Source: Thermosphaera aggregans DSM 11486 (GTDB taxonomy: Archaea; Thermoproteota; Thermoprotei_A; Sulfolobales; Desulfurococcaceae). Taken from it: DNA of 64,000 bases. Where the stretch lies: the NCBI RefSeq assembly GCF_000092185.1, contig NC_014160.1, forward strand, positions 1,240,001 to 1,304,000, in the 5' to 3' direction. This document shows, piece by piece, positions 62,524 to 64,000 of this stretch. The position numbers were made by a program, and so were the translations under genes. Below the pieces are notes generated by a model. It was given only the letters and a program-made list of their open reading frames with translations, was not told the DNA's origin and did not search any database. Within the stretch, counting starts at the first letter, position 1. Every line of letters begins with the position of its first letter.

Positions 62524-62623
62524 CGCCGGGGGCGGGATTCGAACCCGCGCGCCCCGGAAGGGGCACTGGCTGACCGGGGAATATTCTCCAGGCCAGCCCC
62601 TTAGACCGCTCGGGCACCCCGGC
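62524..62623 (-). tRNA. tRNA-Ser (GGA) with a very short intron-like insertion
   Basis: Type II tRNA. The acceptor GCCGGGG pairs with CCCCGGC, and the discriminator is G, as in archaeal serine tRNA. The anticodon stem CUGGC/GUCAG encloses 17 nt instead of 7 (C-U-G-G-A-G then 11 more bases), so the anticodon is GGA followed by about 10 extra bases, consistent with a tiny intron at 37/38. The variable arm (GTGCCCC/GGGGCGC, loop UUCC) and T arm GCGGG TTCGAAT CCCGC are normal. Mature length about 90. Confidence 0.88.
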
Positions 62624-62728
62624 ACTGTTAAAAATATTAGGCAACAAGGAGCTTTAAAAATACCTTCCAGGATGGTGGTTTTAAAATACAGATTGCCCTT
62701 CTTCAAAACCCTTGTTTTAGTTTTAAAA

Positions 62729-63040
62729 CTAGAGCTCTATCTCCATCCAAATCTCTGGTGGTACACGGATACGTATCAACTGCTTCATAACCCTCTCGTC
62801 CTCAGCGATGTATAACAGTCTCTTGTGAATCCTCATCTCCCATTTCTCATACTTTTTCTTACCCTCGCCGTGAGGCAGTTTCAAAGTCCTTATCTTCAAC
62901 TTCTTCGTGGGCAGGGGTATGGGCCCCTTCATGCCGACTCCTGTTTTCTTAACGATATCGGTTATTTTCCCTATGAAATCCTCAAGCACATCTATGTTTG
63001 TGCTCCAAATCTTTATCTTAACCATTCTCACCGTAGACAT
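62729..63040 (-). CDS. rps10: 30S ribosomal protein S10
   Basis: uS10. MVKIKIWSTNIDVLEDFIGK, GPIPLPTKKLKIRTLKLPHG and the ending RIRVPPEIWMEIEL are diagnostic. ATG 63040 gives the family N-terminus; the longer frame from 63076 is less likely. Follows EF-1alpha after 63 bp, the usual archaeal order. Confidence 0.96.
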   Translation of the reverse strand: MSTVRMVKIKIWSTNIDVLEDFIGKITDIVKKTGVGMKGPIPLPTKKLKIRTLKLPHGEGKKKYEKWEMRIHKRLLYIAEDERVMKQLIRIRVPPEIWMEIEL

Positions 63041-63103
63041 AAGCACCATCCTTTCAAGTAGCCTGCTTAAAAACATAAGCGTTTTAGGGGTTTAAAAAAA
63101 CCT

Positions 63104-64000
63104 TTACTTCTTCTGTTGCTCTAAAACCTTGACATCTAGTACTTGGCCGATACCTATGGTCTTACCCATGTCACGCATCGCGAATCTTCCCAGCGCTGGG
63201 AAGTCGGAGTACTTCTCTATCACCAGCGGCTTAATCGGCTTGAACTTCACGATAGCGGCATCACCCTGCTTGAGGAACTGCGGGTTCTTCTCAACCTCCT
63301 TACCCGTCCTCGGGTCGAGCTTGGCAATTATCTCGGTGATTCTGCACGCTACGCTAGCGGTGTGGACGTGCACCACGGGCGTGTAGCCAACGGTTATAGC
63401 TGTTGGATGCCACATCACGAAGATACGGGCTGTGAACTCGTCTGACACTGTGGGCGGGTTGGTTGTGTGGCCTGCCACGTCTCCTCTCTTAATATCCTTG
63501 CGCTCAACGCCTCTCACGTTGAAGCCGATGTTGTCGCCTGGCTCAGCCTTCTCGATCTTAGTGTGGTGTGTTTCAATGCTTCTCACTTCTCCAATCACGC
63601 CCGGCGGGTTGAATATTAGCTTGTCGCCAACCTTCAATACTCCTGTTTCAACTCTTCCAACCGGGACTGTTCCAACACCTGAGATGGCGTAGACATCCTG
63701 GATAGGTATTCTCAAGGGCTTGTCGACAGGCTTGCTGGGAACCTCCAACATGTCTAATGCTTCAACAAGCACTGGTCCAGTGTACCAAGGCATGTTGGGG
63801 CTTCTCTCAATCAGGTTTTCACCAGTCCATGCTGATACTGGTATGAAGGGTATTTTCTCAATATTGTAGCCGAGGCTCTTCAAGAACTTGCCAAGAACCT
63901 CCTTAACCTCCTGATACCTCTTCTCGCTGTAGGGGGGCTCGGCAGCGTCCATTTTGTTGATTGCAACGATTAACTGGTTGATACCCATCGTCCTCGCGAG
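63104..64000 (-). CDS. tuf: translation elongation factor EF-1alpha (N-terminus outside window)
   Basis: The C-terminal ~300 residues of EF-1alpha. The end of the G domain shows [20 protein letters not shown] (NKMD = G4) and [14 protein letters not shown]; domains 2 and 3 follow with [40 protein letters not shown] and [20 protein letters not shown]. The frame is open to the right edge, so the P-loop part is missing here. Confidence 0.98.
   Translation of the reverse strand, partial: LARTMGINQLIVAINKMDAAEPPYSEKRYQEVKEVLGKFLKSLGYNIEKIPFIPVSAWTGENLIERSPNMPWYTGPVLVEALDMLEVPSKPVDKPLRIPIQDVYAISGVGTVPVGRVETGVLKVGDKLIFNPPGVIGEVRSIETHHTKIEKAEPGDNIGFNVRGVERKDIKRGDVAGHTTNPPTVSDEFTARIFVMWHPTAITVGYTPVVHVHTASVACRITEIIAKLDPRTGKEVEKNPQFLKQGDAAIVKFKPIKPLVIEKYSDFPALGRFAMRDMGKTIGIGQVLDVKVLEQQKK

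Noticed and set aside
1-64000. CRISPR arrays or cas genes
   Set aside because: No regularly spaced direct repeats and no Cas-like proteins were found by eye.

Overview
The window is chromosomal DNA from a hyperthermophilic crenarchaeon, most likely of the Desulfurococcales (a Desulfurococcus- or Thermosphaera-like organism). That placement is inference. It rests on a PolB1-type replicative polymerase, eukaryote-like ribosomal proteins (S26e, S27Ae, S28e, L15e, L37Ae), the archaeal exosome, SBDS, KEOPS, two tRNA genes whose anticodon loops contain intron-like insertions, TATA-type promoters and GTG/TTG starts. Coding density is high and most genes are on the minus strand in long, overlapping operons.

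Layout. 1-4.5 kb: a protein-lysine methyltransferase (cut by the left edge), two unknown proteins, S26e, DNA polymerase PolB1 and NAC. 4.6-6.3 kb: a beta-CASP RNase, intron-containing tRNA-Asn and a small winged-helix protein. 6.3-14.2 kb: EF-2, then a minus-strand RNA-processing superoperon (proteasome alpha, SBDS, Rrp4, Rrp41, Rrp42, L37Ae, Brix, Pcc1, prefoldin beta, DUF3194). 14.3-16.7 kb: an SDR oxidoreductase, a zinc ribbon, a secreted protein with a PVPEP C-terminal signal and tRNA-Leu. 16.8-24.2 kb: L15e, COG1325, Rpp30 and Pop5 (RNase P), a YchF-like GTPase, a GlmU-like nucleotidyltransferase, S3Ae, a second Pcc1-like protein and a DHH-like protein.

24.2-41.5 kb is the accessory part. 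It holds a secreted beta-propeller protein divergent from a membrane-anchored winged-helix regulator with a perfect 16-bp palindrome between them; a second PVPEP protein between two structured non-coding stretches; a three-gene membrane operon (multi-OB-fold protein, TctA-like permease, YdjM-like hydrolase with an inserted OB-like segment); a pyrimidine-dimer glycosylase with a tiny membrane protein; an AT-rich glycosyltransferase island with one frameshifted gene; and a frameshifted permease with its thioredoxin-like partner.

41.9-64 kb returns to the core: S15, RdgB, Bud32, Kae1, S27Ae, S24e, dephospho-CoA kinase, Spt4, RpoE1, a PIN protein, aIF2-gamma and S6e; aIF5B; L24e, S28e (inverted) and L7Ae; GluRS, DUF2118, type 2 IPP isomerase and MEMO; S2, RpoN, S9, L13, L18e, RpoD, S11, S4 and S13; tRNA-Ser; S10; and EF-1alpha running off the right edge.

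Most genes serve transcription, tRNA modification, RNA turnover and translation. The best candidates for undescribed biology are the OB-fold/TctA/YdjM operon at 28955-33736, the PVPEP-tailed surface proteins that imply a sortase-like enzyme elsewhere in the genome, and an RNase P subunit with a predicted membrane helix.
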